Translations under genes and position numbers: made by a program | Shown here: positions 40,081-49,451 of the stretch, piece by piece | How the letters are laid out: every line of letters starts with the position of its first letter | Numbering within the stretch: the stretch's first letter is position 1 | Notes under the pieces: generated by a model | What the model was told of the DNA's origin: nothing | Database searches by the model: none | What the model saw: the letters and a program-made list of their open reading frames with translations, nothing else | From: Mesorhizobium loti | GTDB taxonomy: Bacteria > Pseudomonadota > Alphaproteobacteria > Rhizobiales > Rhizobiaceae | Assembly: GCA_002356515.1 (NCBI GenBank) | Contig: AP017605.1 | Span: 5,627,020 to 5,691,019 of the forward strand | Direction: 5' to 3' | DNA: 64,000 nt

Positions 40081-40870
40081 CATGGGTCGTATGTTTTAGC
40101 TTGGTAGAGCACGGCGCCGCCTCCAGTCTGTAGCATTGCCGTTGCTTCGGATCTGGTGGTGAGCGCGGCCGTCACAATACACGACCGTGACCTGAACAAG
40201 ATAGGGGTGTCCCTCACCTCTCCGGGGTGCCCGGTGGCGCTGCGCTCATGACGTTGCCTCGCTGAGCGGCGTTCTTCATTTGCGAGGTTAAAGGCGCACG
40301 TCACGCGACGGCGGCGTGGCTCAAGTGGCCAAGCGAGCTTGATCTTGGCGGTCGTGTCGACAAAGCTGGCGGCTGTGTCGCTGCGCTCCACCGGCCCATG
40401 TTGCGGCCCGGTGGTCCCTATGACCACCGGAGAAGCAGTGGGGGACGGGCGCTGCGCCAACTGGCCAGCACGACCGCTCTGGGTTGATACTGTTGAAAAA
40501 GTCCGGCGCACCGCAAAGTCCCCACCGATATTAGAATCCAGTTCCACCCCGGCGCATTGCATGGAATCAGGATTCAATTTTGGGGTCTCCGCGGAACGCC
40601 ATCCTACGAAAGCGCCACGGGCGACCGCGACGCGGACTTTTTCAACAATATCGGTTTTTTCTAGCCGTTCTCAGTTCTCACCTTCTCCTCTCAGGCTAAG
40701 TGTGAAAACGACCTCAAGGCCGAAGGATGAGCGGATTAAGCCCGGGCCTGCTGCGACCTAACCACGATCCTCAAGGCACGCCTGCCAAATCGCCTTGCGG
40801 AAAGGCAAAGGTTCCCCACAAGGTGATTGATAGGCTAGTGAAGCGTGCGAAGGAAGTCGCACATTTGTTG
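40081..40870. other. About 790 bp gap between y4xK and nopX ends
   Basis: Convergent 3' ends flank this gap. Apart from a 167-bp MITE-like element I see no gene; short open frames have no recognisable motifs. Confidence 0.5.
40486..40652. mobile_element. MITE-like element, 167 bp
   Basis: The ends are 20-bp terminal inverted repeats, GATACTGTTGAAAAAGTCCG at 40486-40505 and its complement at 40633-40652, with 19 of 20 matches. GGTT directly flanks both sides, consistent with a 4-bp target duplication. No coding sequence fits inside. The TGTTGAAAAAGTC end resembles ends of some IS5/IS1182-type elements, which may mobilise it. Confidence 0.7.
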
Positions 40871-42775
40871 TCAGGCCACTTTCTGGAGTATTGGCACCAT
40901 CGGGCTGAGGAGGCCGGCCGCTTGCATAGTGTCGGCCGGAAGGCATGCTTGCAGGTTGGACAAATAGTCTTCTGCATAGCTTTTCGCCATGGAAATCGGC
41001 AGATCGATCCCGGCCGCGGCGGCCTCTTCCAACGCCGTCTTCACCAGCCCGTTGCGAATCGCAAGCTTGACCTCGGGACCCGCGACAAGGCTGAGCGCCT
41101 GCGCTCCGATATTGATGCCAGCGTCTAGCAGCGCCTGCTTCATATTGCCTCCGGTAATGGCTGTGCGGACAAGATTTGCCGCTTGCGCCTCGAACGCGAG
41201 CGTCATCGACACGGCATCGGCCACTTGGCCCACGACCGGAATGAAGCTCAACAGACCCACCGCCGTCGCAGCCCAATCAGCCACTGTCGAGTACACCTTG
41301 AGCACGTCGTCGACTGTGTGGATGAAGGCCCCGCCGTTCTTTTTGGCCGACTTGGTATCAGGCTGGTCCGCCCGGCCCGTCATCATGTCCGAGACGGCGT
41401 CCTGTTCCGCAGCAGTTTCGGGCGCATGGGTCTTTGGCTGCTGAACGGCTCGGTTTGCAGACGACATGCCGTTGTAGAAGTGGCCAAAATCTTTGTTGCT
41501 GATATTGCCGGAATCAACCGTGTGTCCGCCGCCGAAATCGAAGAACGAATTGTGGGTCTTGTAGCCCGTAATCGAATTGTTTAGAAGACCGAAGAGCAGA
41601 TGATCCGATAACAGCTGCGATGCCGCCTGCTTTACTCTCGGATCTAGGCTCTTGTCTTGCGCCATGCTTGCGAGCTTGTCACGAGTCAGGACACCGCTCC
41701 CAAAGAATTTTTGCTGGTTGCTGTTGATCGTCTTAAGGGTATTCAGCTCGGTTTGCGTGAGGCTCATCGAAGATGAAGCGACTTGGAGAAAATCCTCTTT
41801 ATGGACTTTGTCTATCGAGCCACCGTACAACCGCTTCCATTCATTCGGGTTACTGACAAAGTACTGAGCCGCCGCAATGACCTGTGGCGGACATTTGCCA
41901 GTTTTCGCGTCGCCGTCGACGATCTGCTTGAAATAAGTCAGACTCAGGTTCTTGGGCAGGTTTTCAGAGTACCGGTAAAGCTCGCGCATCGCATCGTTCA
42001 AGGTCATAACCGACGGCTGCGCACTTCCAGTACTATCGGATGGGATGTAGTTCTGCGCGTAGCTTTGCGCCTGCTGGCCCTGAAATGCGGCAACTTGTGA
42101 GTGATGGCGAGAGAACTCGGACAAATCCTTGGCCGTGATCTTACCGCCACAGCGGCCATCGCCCTGCGAGCCGATCGCATAAAAAAGCTCTGGATCCTGC
42201 TGCAATCCCTCAATCGCCGCTTTCAGATCCGGTGGCGTAGAGGGATCATTGGCTTTATCCGTCAGCGATTGCCAACTAAGCGGGCATAGGTCCTTGTGAC
42301 GGTTCAGCACTGCGACAATCTGCAACTCGGCTTGGGACAGTGAGCCGCCGTTCCACGTAATTCTCTCGCTTTTTATAGGCGCTTGCGCAATGGGAGGGAG
42401 GGCGACCGCAGGCTGCGGGCCTTGATCAACTGATTCGTGCGCAATGGGAGGGAGGGCGACCGCAGGCTGCGGGCCTTGATCCGTTGCTTCGATGGCTGCC
42501 CTCATGCTTGGCGGCAGCAGATCCAATGGGTTCTTGCGCAATTCTTCCAACGAGGATGCGACATCGGGCAACAGCGACTCCGATGTGTTCCGGCACAATT
42601 CCTTCATCGACGGGAAGGGGCTGGCGTCGTCTTCGTGCAGGTGAAGGGAGAGCATCGCCTCGAATGACGATGCGTTTTGCTGCGCCTTTTCCAACGAAGA
42701 TGTCAGATTCAGGCTGCTGTACTGGAGAATATCCTGGCTACTGAAAACGTTGCTTGTATTATTATTGACGGACAT
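40871..42775 (-). CDS. nopX: NopX, type III translocator (HrpF-like)
   Basis: This is a 634-residue secreted translocator. The N-terminal part is Ser/Asn-rich and lacks an export signal peptide, as usual for type III substrates. A duplicated DQGPQPAVALPPIA stretch lies near residues 100-135. The C-terminal third has hydrophobic segments (TAVGLLSFIPVVGQVADAVS, AQALSLVAGPEVKLAI) thought to insert in the host membrane. It is transcribed leftward from a tts box 111 bp upstream. The position beside rhcC1 matches the nolX/nopX place in other Rhc-I loci. Confidence 0.92.
   Translation of the reverse strand: MSVNNNTSNVFSSQDILQYSSLNLTSSLEKAQQNASSFEAMLSLHLHEDDASPFPSMKELCRNTSESLLPDVASSLEELRKNPLDLLPPSMRAAIEATDQGPQPAVALPPIAHESVDQGPQPAVALPPIAQAPIKSERITWNGGSLSQAELQIVAVLNRHKDLCPLSWQSLTDKANDPSTPPDLKAAIEGLQQDPELFYAIGSQGDGRCGGKITAKDLSEFSRHHSQVAAFQGQQAQSYAQNYIPSDSTGSAQPSVMTLNDAMRELYRYSENLPKNLSLTYFKQIVDGDAKTGKCPPQVIAAAQYFVSNPNEWKRLYGGSIDKVHKEDFLQVASSSMSLTQTELNTLKTINSNQQKFFGSGVLTRDKLASMAQDKSLDPRVKQAASQLLSDHLLFGLLNNSITGYKTHNSFFDFGGGHTVDSGNISNKDFGHFYNGMSSANRAVQQPKTHAPETAAEQDAVSDMMTGRADQPDTKSAKKNGGAFIHTVDDVLKVYSTVADWAATAVGLLSFIPVVGQVADAVSMTLAFEAQAANLVRTAITGGNMKQALLDAGINIGAQALSLVAGPEVKLAIRNGLVKTALEEAAAAGIDLPISMAKSYAEDYLSNLQACLPADTMQAAGLLSPMVPILQKVA
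42384..42481 (-). repeat. 44-bp direct repeat inside nopX
   Basis: The 44 bases starting TGCGCAATGGGAGGGAGGGC at 42384-42427 recur exactly at 42438-42481, a 54-bp period that keeps frame (18 residues). It lengthens a Pro-rich linker of NopX. The exact identity suggests recent slippage or duplication. Confidence 0.85.
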
Positions 42776-42885
42776 TGTGTCTCCTCAAAAATGAAATTGC
42801 AATCCCCCACGCCAGATCCATGTGCAATACCAGCACAATGACCGGAGATATCGCTGAAGCTGGCGGTTGCCACCATGAGCGGTTT

Positions 42886-42903
42886 AGCTTTCGGTAAACT
42901 GAC
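42886..42903 (-). promoter_or_regulatory. tts box upstream of nopX
   Basis: On the minus strand it reads GTCAGTTTACCGAAAGCT, followed by AAACCGC, a near-complete match to the TtsI consensus GTCAGSTTNTCGAAAGCT. It ends 111 bp before the nopX start and is placed to drive nopX. Confidence 0.85.
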
Positions 42904-42972
42904 GAGTTCAGAGGAATTCACAATTTGGGGTGGCCGCGGTGTTGTTTTGTCCCGAAGCTGCGACCGCAGATA

Positions 42973-43710
42973 TCATTTTTGGCGTGGCTCTGGCTTCCCG
43001 CCAACGCCATCCTGCTGCGGCACGTCGGACGAATAAGCGGCTTCAGGCAATCCGTTGCGGACGACCATGGTGGAGGAACCCCGAAACAATGTCAGGACCG
43101 ATTCGCTTGTCGGCGTTTCATGGACGCGCGGCTGCCCCTGTGCCTCTGCGACAAGACCATTGAAAGTCTGCTCCACGAGCGCGGTGAAGCGCGGCGGACC
43201 GGAAACCAAAACGAGGCCATCTCCCGGCGCGGGTCTCACGACGTAGCGGTCATCGGAGATCTCAAGCTTGTCTAGGGCACCCTTAAACGTATCGAAGCGG
43301 ATCGAAGTCAGCACAAGCATGCGGGTTTGTGATTCTTTTGCGGCTGACACGTAGAGGACAAGCCCATCATAATACCATTGGAGACCGTACATATTGGCCA
43401 AACGGTCGAGGAACTCGCGCGGTGGCAAATCCGGCATACTCCCGCGGATCCGCCCCTTCACCTCGGCGCTAATGTTGACTCGGATATTAAGGTTGTTGCC
43501 GAATTGCTGCAGCGCCTCAGAAATATCCTGATCGAGAACCGTATATCTGTACGGCGTCTTGGAGAGGGATAAGGGGACGCCGAGAGTTCCGTTGGTTCCG
43601 GCGGAGAGAAAAAAACCGGCACACAGAAGTCTCAAAACGTGTGGGCGGACGGATCGGATGAGCGCTCTCAACATTGCGCACTGATACACTAGAGTCTGAA
43701 ATTTGCACAA
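42973..43710 (-). CDS. rhcC1: RhcC1 (NolW), N-terminal part of the split secretin
   Basis: This is a 245-residue protein. The hydrophobic N-terminal signal (VLRLLCAGFFLSAGTNG) is followed by the secretin N0/N1 ring-building pattern: YRYTVLDQDISEALQQFGNN, MPDLPPREFLDRLANMYGL and ALDKLEISDDRYVVRPAPGDG. There is no C-terminal gate domain; that part is RhcC2, encoded 4 kb away. The N0-N1 piece sits in the periplasm and links the outer ring to the inner basal body. It is transcribed away from nopB; no tts box faces it in the 147-bp gap. An internal ATG (residue 13) is an alternative start. Confidence 0.9.
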   Translation of the reverse strand: MCKFQTLVYQCAMLRALIRSVRPHVLRLLCAGFFLSAGTNGTLGVPLSLSKTPYRYTVLDQDISEALQQFGNNLNIRVNISAEVKGRIRGSMPDLPPREFLDRLANMYGLQWYYDGLVLYVSAAKESQTRMLVLTSIRFDTFKGALDKLEISDDRYVVRPAPGDGLVLVSGPPRFTALVEQTFNGLVAEAQGQPRVHETPTSESVLTLFRGSSTMVVRNGLPEAAYSSDVPQQDGVGGKPEPRQK

Positions 43711-43758
43711 GTGACTTAGGCGCCAGCATATCCTCTAGATACTAACCAGGCTCCGTCA

Positions 43759-43776
43759 GTCAGCTTGTCGTCAGCT
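43759..43776 (+). promoter_or_regulatory. tts box upstream of nopB
   Basis: GTCAGCTTGTCGTCAGCT, followed by CGGCCACC, fits the tts consensus. It ends 81 bp before nopB and should drive the long nopB-rhcU operon. Confidence 0.85.
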
Positions 43777-43857
43777 CGGCCACCTAGACGTTGACCTGAT
43801 AACGAATGACGAAGGGCCGAGTTCGCTCCGGTCAAAGAGGAAGCTATCGGGTCTTTC

Positions 43858-44361
43858 ATGATGATCCCTATCACGTCGATCACTGCCACTTTAACGGACT
43901 GTCTGGCCAGGGCCGGGTCACCGTCGTTCAGCGAGCAAGCCCAGTTTGAGCGCGCTTTGGCGCACGCGGCCGACTCGCTGAAAAACGATGCCGCATCGGC
44001 GCCATCGAGGGTGCCAGTTCCTCCGGCGATGGCTCTTCAACGCGCGGCTACGCAGATGAGTCCCTTGGGGGACCGCGTGTTGCAGACGATTTTTGCGATG
44101 TACCCAGACCGTGCTGTTAATTCGGCTGCGCTCGACCAGCAGGTAGGCCTTTTCAAGGGCGCTCTACCTAGGCCGCAGAAGCTTCCTGCCGAAGGTGATG
44201 CGGGAACCGGAACGTCAGGCGTTCCGCAAGGACGGCATGATTTCGAAACAATGATTGCTGGTCTGCGGGATATGTACAATGGCGTCACTCAGGTTGCGCT
44301 TGTTTCCAAAGGTGTCAGCGGCATCACCTCATCTGTAAATAAACTTCTAAAGGAAGGCTGA
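43858..44361 (+). CDS. nopB: NopB (NolB), T3SS pilus/secreted protein
   Basis: This is a 167-residue protein without a signal peptide, first gene of the rightward operon behind a tts box. In rhizobia NopB is secreted and forms part of the surface pilus. The C-terminal helix (FETMIAGLRDMYNGVTQVALV, then SKGVSGITSSVNKLLKEG) resembles inner-rod and pilin-type assembly helices. The next gene rhcJ starts 9 bp later. Confidence 0.88.
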   Translation: MMIPITSITATLTDCLARAGSPSFSEQAQFERALAHAADSLKNDAASAPSRVPVPPAMALQRAATQMSPLGDRVLQTIFAMYPDRAVNSAALDQQVGLFKGALPRPQKLPAEGDAGTGTSGVPQGRHDFETMIAGLRDMYNGVTQVALVSKGVSGITSSVNKLLKEG

Positions 44362-44370
44362 ACCGCGCAC

Positions 44371-45234
44371 ATGATTGGCTTAGCCCAGGAAATCATGCCT
44401 GGCACGTGCGGTCGGAGGTCACTTCGCCTTATCGTGCTGCCACTCCTCGTGGCCCTCGGCGGTTGCAAGGTGGATCTCTACACGCAACTGCAGGAGCGCG
44501 AGGCGAATGAAATGCTCGCCCTTCTGATGGACAACGGAGTTCATGCGGTTCGGGTCGCTGCCAAGGATGGGACTAGCACGGTCCAGGTTGACGAAAAGCT
44601 GCTCGCTTACTCAATCGACCTCCTGAATGGCAAGGGATTGCCGCGCCAGTCATTCAAGAACCTCGGAGAGATTTTCCAAGGATCAGGCCTCATTGCCTCG
44701 CCGACCGAGGAACGTGCCCGTTATGTTTATGCGCTCAGCGAAGAGTTGTCCCGCACGATCAGCGATATCGATGGCGTATTCTCTGTACGTGTCCACGTAG
44801 TTCTGCCGCATAACGACCTTTTGCGAGCAGGCGCCACGCCATCCTCGGCTTCGGTCTTTATCAGGCACGACGCCAAAGCAGATCTCTCGGTTCTGCTGCC
44901 GAAGATAAAGATGCTCGTGGCCGACAGCATCGAAGGGTTGTCCTACGACAAGGTCGAAGTGGTTTTGGTGTCGGTGGAGCGTTCCGCGCCTGAGCAACGG
45001 TCCGTGCCGGCGACTGTTTTGGCCCAAGCGTCCAGGCCCGTTCCAGCGCCACTTTTGGCCAGCTTAACCGGTATTGCCGCAGCTGTGTTCGCAGTGGCGT
45101 GCTATCTCTTAGTCACCGGTCTTAGCCGCCGGCGCAAGCAGTCAGCGGGCGAAGTTCCCAAGCTCGAGCGGCGGTCGGGTGTTTCCGCACTCGATGCCAT
45201 TCGCAAAAAGACACCGGCGATAGCGCCTCAGTGA
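44371..45234 (+). CDS. rhcJ: RhcJ (NolT), inner-membrane ring lipoprotein, SctJ
   Basis: This is a 287-residue YscJ/FliF-family lipoprotein. A signal peptide with lipobox LGGC (Cys about residue 32) is followed by KVDLYTQLQEREANEMLALL, the typical YscJ start. Two ring-building domains with conserved pieces (GLPRQSFKNLGEIF, RVHVVLPHNDLL, SSASVFIRHDAKADL) follow, then a transmembrane helix near 230-250 (LLASLTGIAAAVFAVACYLL). It makes the inner-membrane ring with the Y4yQ/SctD protein. It is co-transcribed with nopB; nolU starts 1 bp after its stop. Confidence 0.93.
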   Translation: MIGLAQEIMPGTCGRRSLRLIVLPLLVALGGCKVDLYTQLQEREANEMLALLMDNGVHAVRVAAKDGTSTVQVDEKLLAYSIDLLNGKGLPRQSFKNLGEIFQGSGLIASPTEERARYVYALSEELSRTISDIDGVFSVRVHVVLPHNDLLRAGATPSSASVFIRHDAKADLSVLLPKIKMLVADSIEGLSYDKVEVVLVSVERSAPEQRSVPATVLAQASRPVPAPLLASLTGIAAAVFAVACYLLVTGLSRRRKQSAGEVPKLERRSGVSALDAIRKKTPAIAPQ

Positions 45235-45235
45235 C

Positions 45236-45874
45236 ATGTCAATGCCAATGCCGATACTGACCGCCCAACCTGATGGTTCGTTCCAATTGCCTTCCTTGGG
45301 TCGGAGCGAGCTTGCTGCTTCGGCCCATCCTACCCGTCTTGGCGCGCGTCTTGATCCGGCGTTATCGGCTGCTACGTTGGCTCAGTTGCAGAAGTGTCCC
45401 AGACTGCAGCGAAGACTAACAGAATTGTTACTCGACAATGATTCGAAGTCGAATGATGTTGAGCGGGGGCTGGACCTTCTGCGCGGTAATGATCCGCTTC
45501 GGGCTGCCCTCCTTGCAGGTAGTGCATGGCATGCCCGATCGCTGCTTAAGCTTGTCTCTCAGCCTGACCTCACAGTGCTCATTCAACGTATCGGCGCTGA
45601 TGCCCATGCGTTTGGAATCCGACATCTGGCGCATGCCATTGCGGACAGATTGATCGCGGATCCGGGAAAACTCGCGCACCAAATTGAACACGATGGACAC
45701 GCCTGTCTTGGTGCCTGGCTCCATCACAGTCCAGTGATGGAGCGCAACCGCGTGCTCCTACGCTTGCCTGTAGGAACCGCCGCCGACAATCCAGAGCCTA
45801 AGCACGGGAACGCCGCAGGCCAGTTGTTGTCGCTTGTGGTACGCCATTTTGAGGCGGAGAACCCGCCGACATGA
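45236..45874 (+). CDS. nolU: NolU, SctK-like cytoplasmic sorting-platform protein
   Basis: This is a 212-residue soluble protein, placed between rhcJ and rhcL as NolU in other rhizobia. It has no membrane segment. The position and size match the SctK family, which connects the cytoplasmic ATPase platform to the ring; the sequence itself diverges strongly. It overlaps rhcL by 4 bp (ATGA). Confidence 0.85.
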   Translation: MSMPMPILTAQPDGSFQLPSLGRSELAASAHPTRLGARLDPALSAATLAQLQKCPRLQRRLTELLLDNDSKSNDVERGLDLLRGNDPLRAALLAGSAWHARSLLKLVSQPDLTVLIQRIGADAHAFGIRHLAHAIADRLIADPGKLAHQIEHDGHACLGAWLHHSPVMERNRVLLRLPVGTAADNPEPKHGNAAGQLLSLVVRHFEAENPPT

Positions 45875-46494
45875 CAGCCGATATTTCCGTGGCGCCGGCA
45901 GCGCCGCAGATGCGCCCATTGGGGCCACTGATACCGGCGAGCGAGCTCGAAATCTGGGATAATGCCGCAAAAGCGTGTGCCGCCGCAGAACGGCATCAGC
46001 AGCACGTACGCAGTTGGGCACGCGCGGCGTATCAGCGTGAGTTGGCGCGCGGCCATACCGAGGGCCTGAATGCAGGCGCGGAGGAAATGGCGGCGCTGAT
46101 TTCGCAGGCGGTTGCCGAAGTCGCACGACGAAAGGCGGTTCTGGAGCAGCAATTGCCGCAGCTCGTGCTTGAGATACTAAGCGAGCTTCTAGGAGCGTTC
46201 GATCCGGGCGAACTGTTGGTCATGGCTGTTCGCCACGCCATTGAGCGCCAATACAGCGGCGCGGAAGTCTGCCTCCATGTGTATCCGACGCAAGTGGACA
46301 TGCTTGCGCGAGAGTTTGCGGGATGGGACGGCCAGGATGGTCGGCCAAGGGTTCGGATCAAACCGGATCCGACGTTATCGCCGCGACGCTGCGTGCTGTG
46401 GAGCGAGTACGGCAATGTCGATCTGGGGCTTGATGCGCAGATGCGCGCGTTGCGTCTCGGCTTCGGGTCGCTTTCTGAAAAAGGCGAACTGTGA
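45871..46494 (+). CDS. rhcL: RhcL (NolV), ATPase stator/regulator, SctL
   Basis: This is a 207-residue protein of the FliH/YscL/HrpE family. Its N-terminal half is an Ala/Glu-rich helix, consistent with a coiled coil that dimerises. The C-terminal half holds the family globular part (FDPGELLVMAVRHAIERQYS, RRCVLWSEYGNVDLGLDAQM). It binds and restrains the RhcN ATPase. It overlaps rhcN by 4 bp (GTGA). Confidence 0.9.
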   Translation: MTADISVAPAAPQMRPLGPLIPASELEIWDNAAKACAAAERHQQHVRSWARAAYQRELARGHTEGLNAGAEEMAALISQAVAEVARRKAVLEQQLPQLVLEILSELLGAFDPGELLVMAVRHAIERQYSGAEVCLHVYPTQVDMLAREFAGWDGQDGRPRVRIKPDPTLSPRRCVLWSEYGNVDLGLDAQMRALRLGFGSLSEKGEL

Positions 46495-47849
46495 CAACGC
46501 AGGTATCAGAACATAATCACGACGATGCGATCTGCCCTGTCGATCCGGCGATCTCGTCTTTGAGAGCTACGGCAAAGGGGATCGACACGCGCGTCGTGCG
46601 CGGCAGGATCACGCGGGCTGTCGGCACACTGGTCCATGCCGTCCTGCCAGACACTCGTATTGGAGAACTTTGCCTCCTACAGGACCCACGAACCGGACTG
46701 TCGCTGGAAGCTGAGGTGATCGGCCTGTTGGATGATGGCGTATTGCTGACGCCGATCGGCGACCTGGTCGGCCTCTCCAGCCGCGCGGAAGTCGTGGCCA
46801 CTGGACGAATGCGTGAAGTACCCGTCGGCAACGATTTACTTGGCCGGGTGATTGACAGTCGCTGCCGTCCATTGGACGGCAAAGGCCAAATCGAGACCAC
46901 AGAAACTCGGCCGCTGCACGGCAGAGCTCCAAATCCAATGACAAGGCGCATGATTGAACGGCCCTTGCCCCTTGGGGTGCGTGTTCTGGATGGTCTCCTG
47001 ACGTGCGGCGAGGGCCAGCGGATCGGGATTTACGGCGAGCCAGGTGGTGGCAAGTCGACCTTATTGTCACAGATCGTAAAAGGTGCCGCCGCTGACGTTG
47101 TCATAGTCGCATTGATAGGCGAACGAGGACGTGAAGTTCGTGAATTCATCGAGAGGCATCTCGGGGAAGAGGGCCTTCGCCGTGCCGTCGTTGTTGTTGA
47201 AACGTCCGACCGCTCGGCTGTTGAGCGGGCGCAATGTGCTCCGATGGCGACAGCGCTCGCGGAATATTTTCGCGAACAAGGGCTACGCGTTGCTCTCATG
47301 CTGGACTCGCTGACACGCTTCTGCCGCGCCATGCGTGAAATAGGCCTTGCTGCGGGCGAGCCGCCGACGCGACGGGGCTTCCCTCCTTCCGTTTTCAGCA
47401 TGCTGCCAGGCCTGCTTGAGCGCGCCGGCATGAGTGAGCGTGGCTCAATCACGGCGTTCTATACCGTGCTTGTAGAAGGCGATGGCACAGGGGATCCAAT
47501 CGCTGAAGAGTCGCGCGGCATTCTCGATGGCCATGTCGTGCTCTCGCGCGCTATTGCGGCGCGATCGCATTTCCCCGCTATCGATGTACTACAGAGTCGC
47601 AGCCGCGTGATGGATGCGGTCGTTTCGCGGACACATCGCAAGGCGGCATCCTTCTTTCGTGAACTCCTTTCCCGGCATGCCGAGACCGAGTTCTTGATCA
47701 ACGTCGGAGAATACAAGCAAGGCGGCGATCCCCTGACGGACCGGGCTGTCGAGTCAATAGACGAACTGAGGGAGTTTTTGCGCCAGAGCGAAGACGAGAT
47801 CTCAGGGTTTGAGGAAACGGTCGCATGGATGTCGCGTCTGACCGCGTAA
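46491..47849 (+). CDS. rhcN: RhcN, T3SS ATPase
   Basis: This is a 452-residue ATPase of the FliI/F1-beta type. A Walker A motif YGEPGGGKSTLL is near residues 178-189, a Walker B LMLDSLTRFCRAM near 270-285, and the family segment ERAGMSERGSITAFYTVLVEGDG follows. The C-terminus contains VGEYKQGGDPLTD. It hydrolyses ATP at the export gate to strip chaperones and unfold effectors. The start is GTG and overlaps rhcL. Confidence 0.97.
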   Translation: MTTQVSEHNHDDAICPVDPAISSLRATAKGIDTRVVRGRITRAVGTLVHAVLPDTRIGELCLLQDPRTGLSLEAEVIGLLDDGVLLTPIGDLVGLSSRAEVVATGRMREVPVGNDLLGRVIDSRCRPLDGKGQIETTETRPLHGRAPNPMTRRMIERPLPLGVRVLDGLLTCGEGQRIGIYGEPGGGKSTLLSQIVKGAAADVVIVALIGERGREVREFIERHLGEEGLRRAVVVVETSDRSAVERAQCAPMATALAEYFREQGLRVALMLDSLTRFCRAMREIGLAAGEPPTRRGFPPSVFSMLPGLLERAGMSERGSITAFYTVLVEGDGTGDPIAEESRGILDGHVVLSRAIAARSHFPAIDVLQSRSRVMDAVVSRTHRKAASFFRELLSRHAETEFLINVGEYKQGGDPLTDRAVESIDELREFLRQSEDEISGFEETVAWMSRLTA

Positions 47850-48358
47850 ATCATGTTCAGGCTTCCAGGTTACGGGTCTTGAAGGAAATGCAAGAGCGTC
47901 GTGCCCTTAGTGAGCTGTCCAAGAAGGAAGCCGAGCGCCGTATGGCCACCTTAGCCGCACAGAATGCCTCCCGAGAGCTTGCCATGGCACAACAACATTG
48001 CGCAACGGCGGAAGCAGCGCTCTACCAGGAGCTGATGACTCTCGAAAACTTGTCTAACGCCGCGCTTGACCGGTACCACCTGCATGTTGAGCGGCTTGCA
48101 ACTGAAATCACACGCCGACGGCAGATGCTTGGTAATGCGCGAATCGCCCAAGAAAAGGCGGAGACAGCGGCGTCCGAGACGAGGGACCTATGGGTCGCAT
48201 GTTCGGCGGCTACGCACAAATGGCGCCAGATCGAGGACGACGTCGGGCGCGCCGTCGAGATCCGTTCGGAGGCCGCAGGCGAGATCAAGGCCGACGATGA
48301 GATACTGCTTCGATTTGGCAGGGGACCGCTTTCCCAGGTCGCGAAACGGATTCGATAA
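47825..48358 (+). CDS. y4yJ: Y4yJ, SctO/FliJ-like stalk protein
   Basis: This is a 177-residue protein, almost entirely charged helix rich in Glu, Ala and Arg, consistent with the two-helix coiled coil of the FliJ/YscO stalk that rotates in or couples the ATPase. The sequence is not strongly conserved, so the call relies on position after rhcN, length and coiled-coil character. It overlaps rhcN by 25 bp. Confidence 0.8.
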   Translation: MDVASDRVNHVQASRLRVLKEMQERRALSELSKKEAERRMATLAAQNASRELAMAQQHCATAEAALYQELMTLENLSNAALDRYHLHVERLATEITRRRQMLGNARIAQEKAETAASETRDLWVACSAATHKWRQIEDDVGRAVEIRSEAAGEIKADDEILLRFGRGPLSQVAKRIR

Positions 48359-48374
48359 CCTGCAGGTCCTCCGA

Positions 48375-49451
48375 ATGACAGAACGGTGCAGCTTTTTGGC
48401 AGCCGCTTTGGTGAGCCCCCCTCTATTGGAACCAGCGCTGACACTGTCCCACGAGGTCGCCTCGTGGCTCAATGACACTGCGGCTTCGCGCGGACCGTTT
48501 CAGACCCGGATCAACGACGTGCCACTGTCGGTGCGTGTGGCAGGGCTTGTCTGGCAGGAGAATTTTGCCGCCATTCCAATGCTCGACTGCATTTGTAGGG
48601 TCGGAGCTGAGACGGTCGTGCTGTCGATATCGCGGTCGCTCGTAGAGGGGCTCATCGCAACAGTGCAGAATGGGCTGACTTTCCCTTCCGAGCCAACGGC
48701 TTCACTCATTGTTGAACTTGCACTTGAGCCACTTATTGCTCGACTGGAGTATAGGACTCAGCTGAACGTGCAGCTCGTGCGCGTGTTTGAAGCCGCGACA
48801 CTGGCTCCTTATCTCGAACTGGATATCGACTTCGGCCCGGTCAGTGGCAAGGGTCGTCTGTTCCTGTTCTCGCCTCTCGATGGCTTGGTGCCGTCTGCGT
48901 TTCGTGCTCTGGGCGAACTGTTTGGCCAGTTACCGCGACAGCCGCGCGGATTACTTTCAGACCTCCCGATCGTGGTTGCAGGAGAGATCGGCACGCTGCA
49001 CGTTCCTGCGGCGATTCTTCGAAAAGCATGTGCCGGTGATGCTCTGTTGCCGGACCTGGCGCCGTTCGGCCGGGGCGAGATCGCCCTATCTTTGGGCCAG
49101 TTGTGGGCCAGCGCCGATCTTGAGGGCGACCAGCTAGTCCTGCACGGGCCTTTCCGCCCGCGTTCCTATTCTTTGGAGAATGCGCATATGACACAACTTG
49201 GATCGCAACTAGGGCCGACGGAGGATCTCGACGATGTCGAGATCATGCTTGTCTTTGAATGCGGTCGCTGGCCTATTCCTCTAGGGGAATTAAGAAGTGC
49301 CGGCGAAGGGCATATTTTCGAACTTGGACGGCCGATTCAGGATCCGGTCGATATACTTGCCAACGGTCAGTGTATCGGGCGTGGCGACATCGTGCGCATT
49401 GGAGATACGCTGGGCATCAGGCTCCGTGGCCGGTTGGGATGCAATGACTGA
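48375..49451 (+). CDS. rhcQ: RhcQ, C-ring protein SctQ (FliM/FliN-like)
   Basis: This is a 358-residue protein. The N-terminal part shows the divergent FliM-like region. The C-terminal 80 residues are the SpoA/FliN domain (DDVEIMLVFECGRWPIPLGE, then GHIFELGRPIQDPVDILANG, then GRGDIVRIGDTLGIRL). It forms the cytoplasmic sorting platform with RhcL and RhcN. ATG 48375 is chosen; the open frame continues upstream to 48066 but that part overlaps y4yJ. It overlaps rhcR by 8 bp. Confidence 0.9.
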   Translation: MTERCSFLAAALVSPPLLEPALTLSHEVASWLNDTAASRGPFQTRINDVPLSVRVAGLVWQENFAAIPMLDCICRVGAETVVLSISRSLVEGLIATVQNGLTFPSEPTASLIVELALEPLIARLEYRTQLNVQLVRVFEAATLAPYLELDIDFGPVSGKGRLFLFSPLDGLVPSAFRALGELFGQLPRQPRGLLSDLPIVVAGEIGTLHVPAAILRKACAGDALLPDLAPFGRGEIALSLGQLWASADLEGDQLVLHGPFRPRSYSLENAHMTQLGSQLGPTEDLDDVEIMLVFECGRWPIPLGELRSAGEGHIFELGRPIQDPVDILANGQCIGRGDIVRIGDTLGIRLRGRLGCND

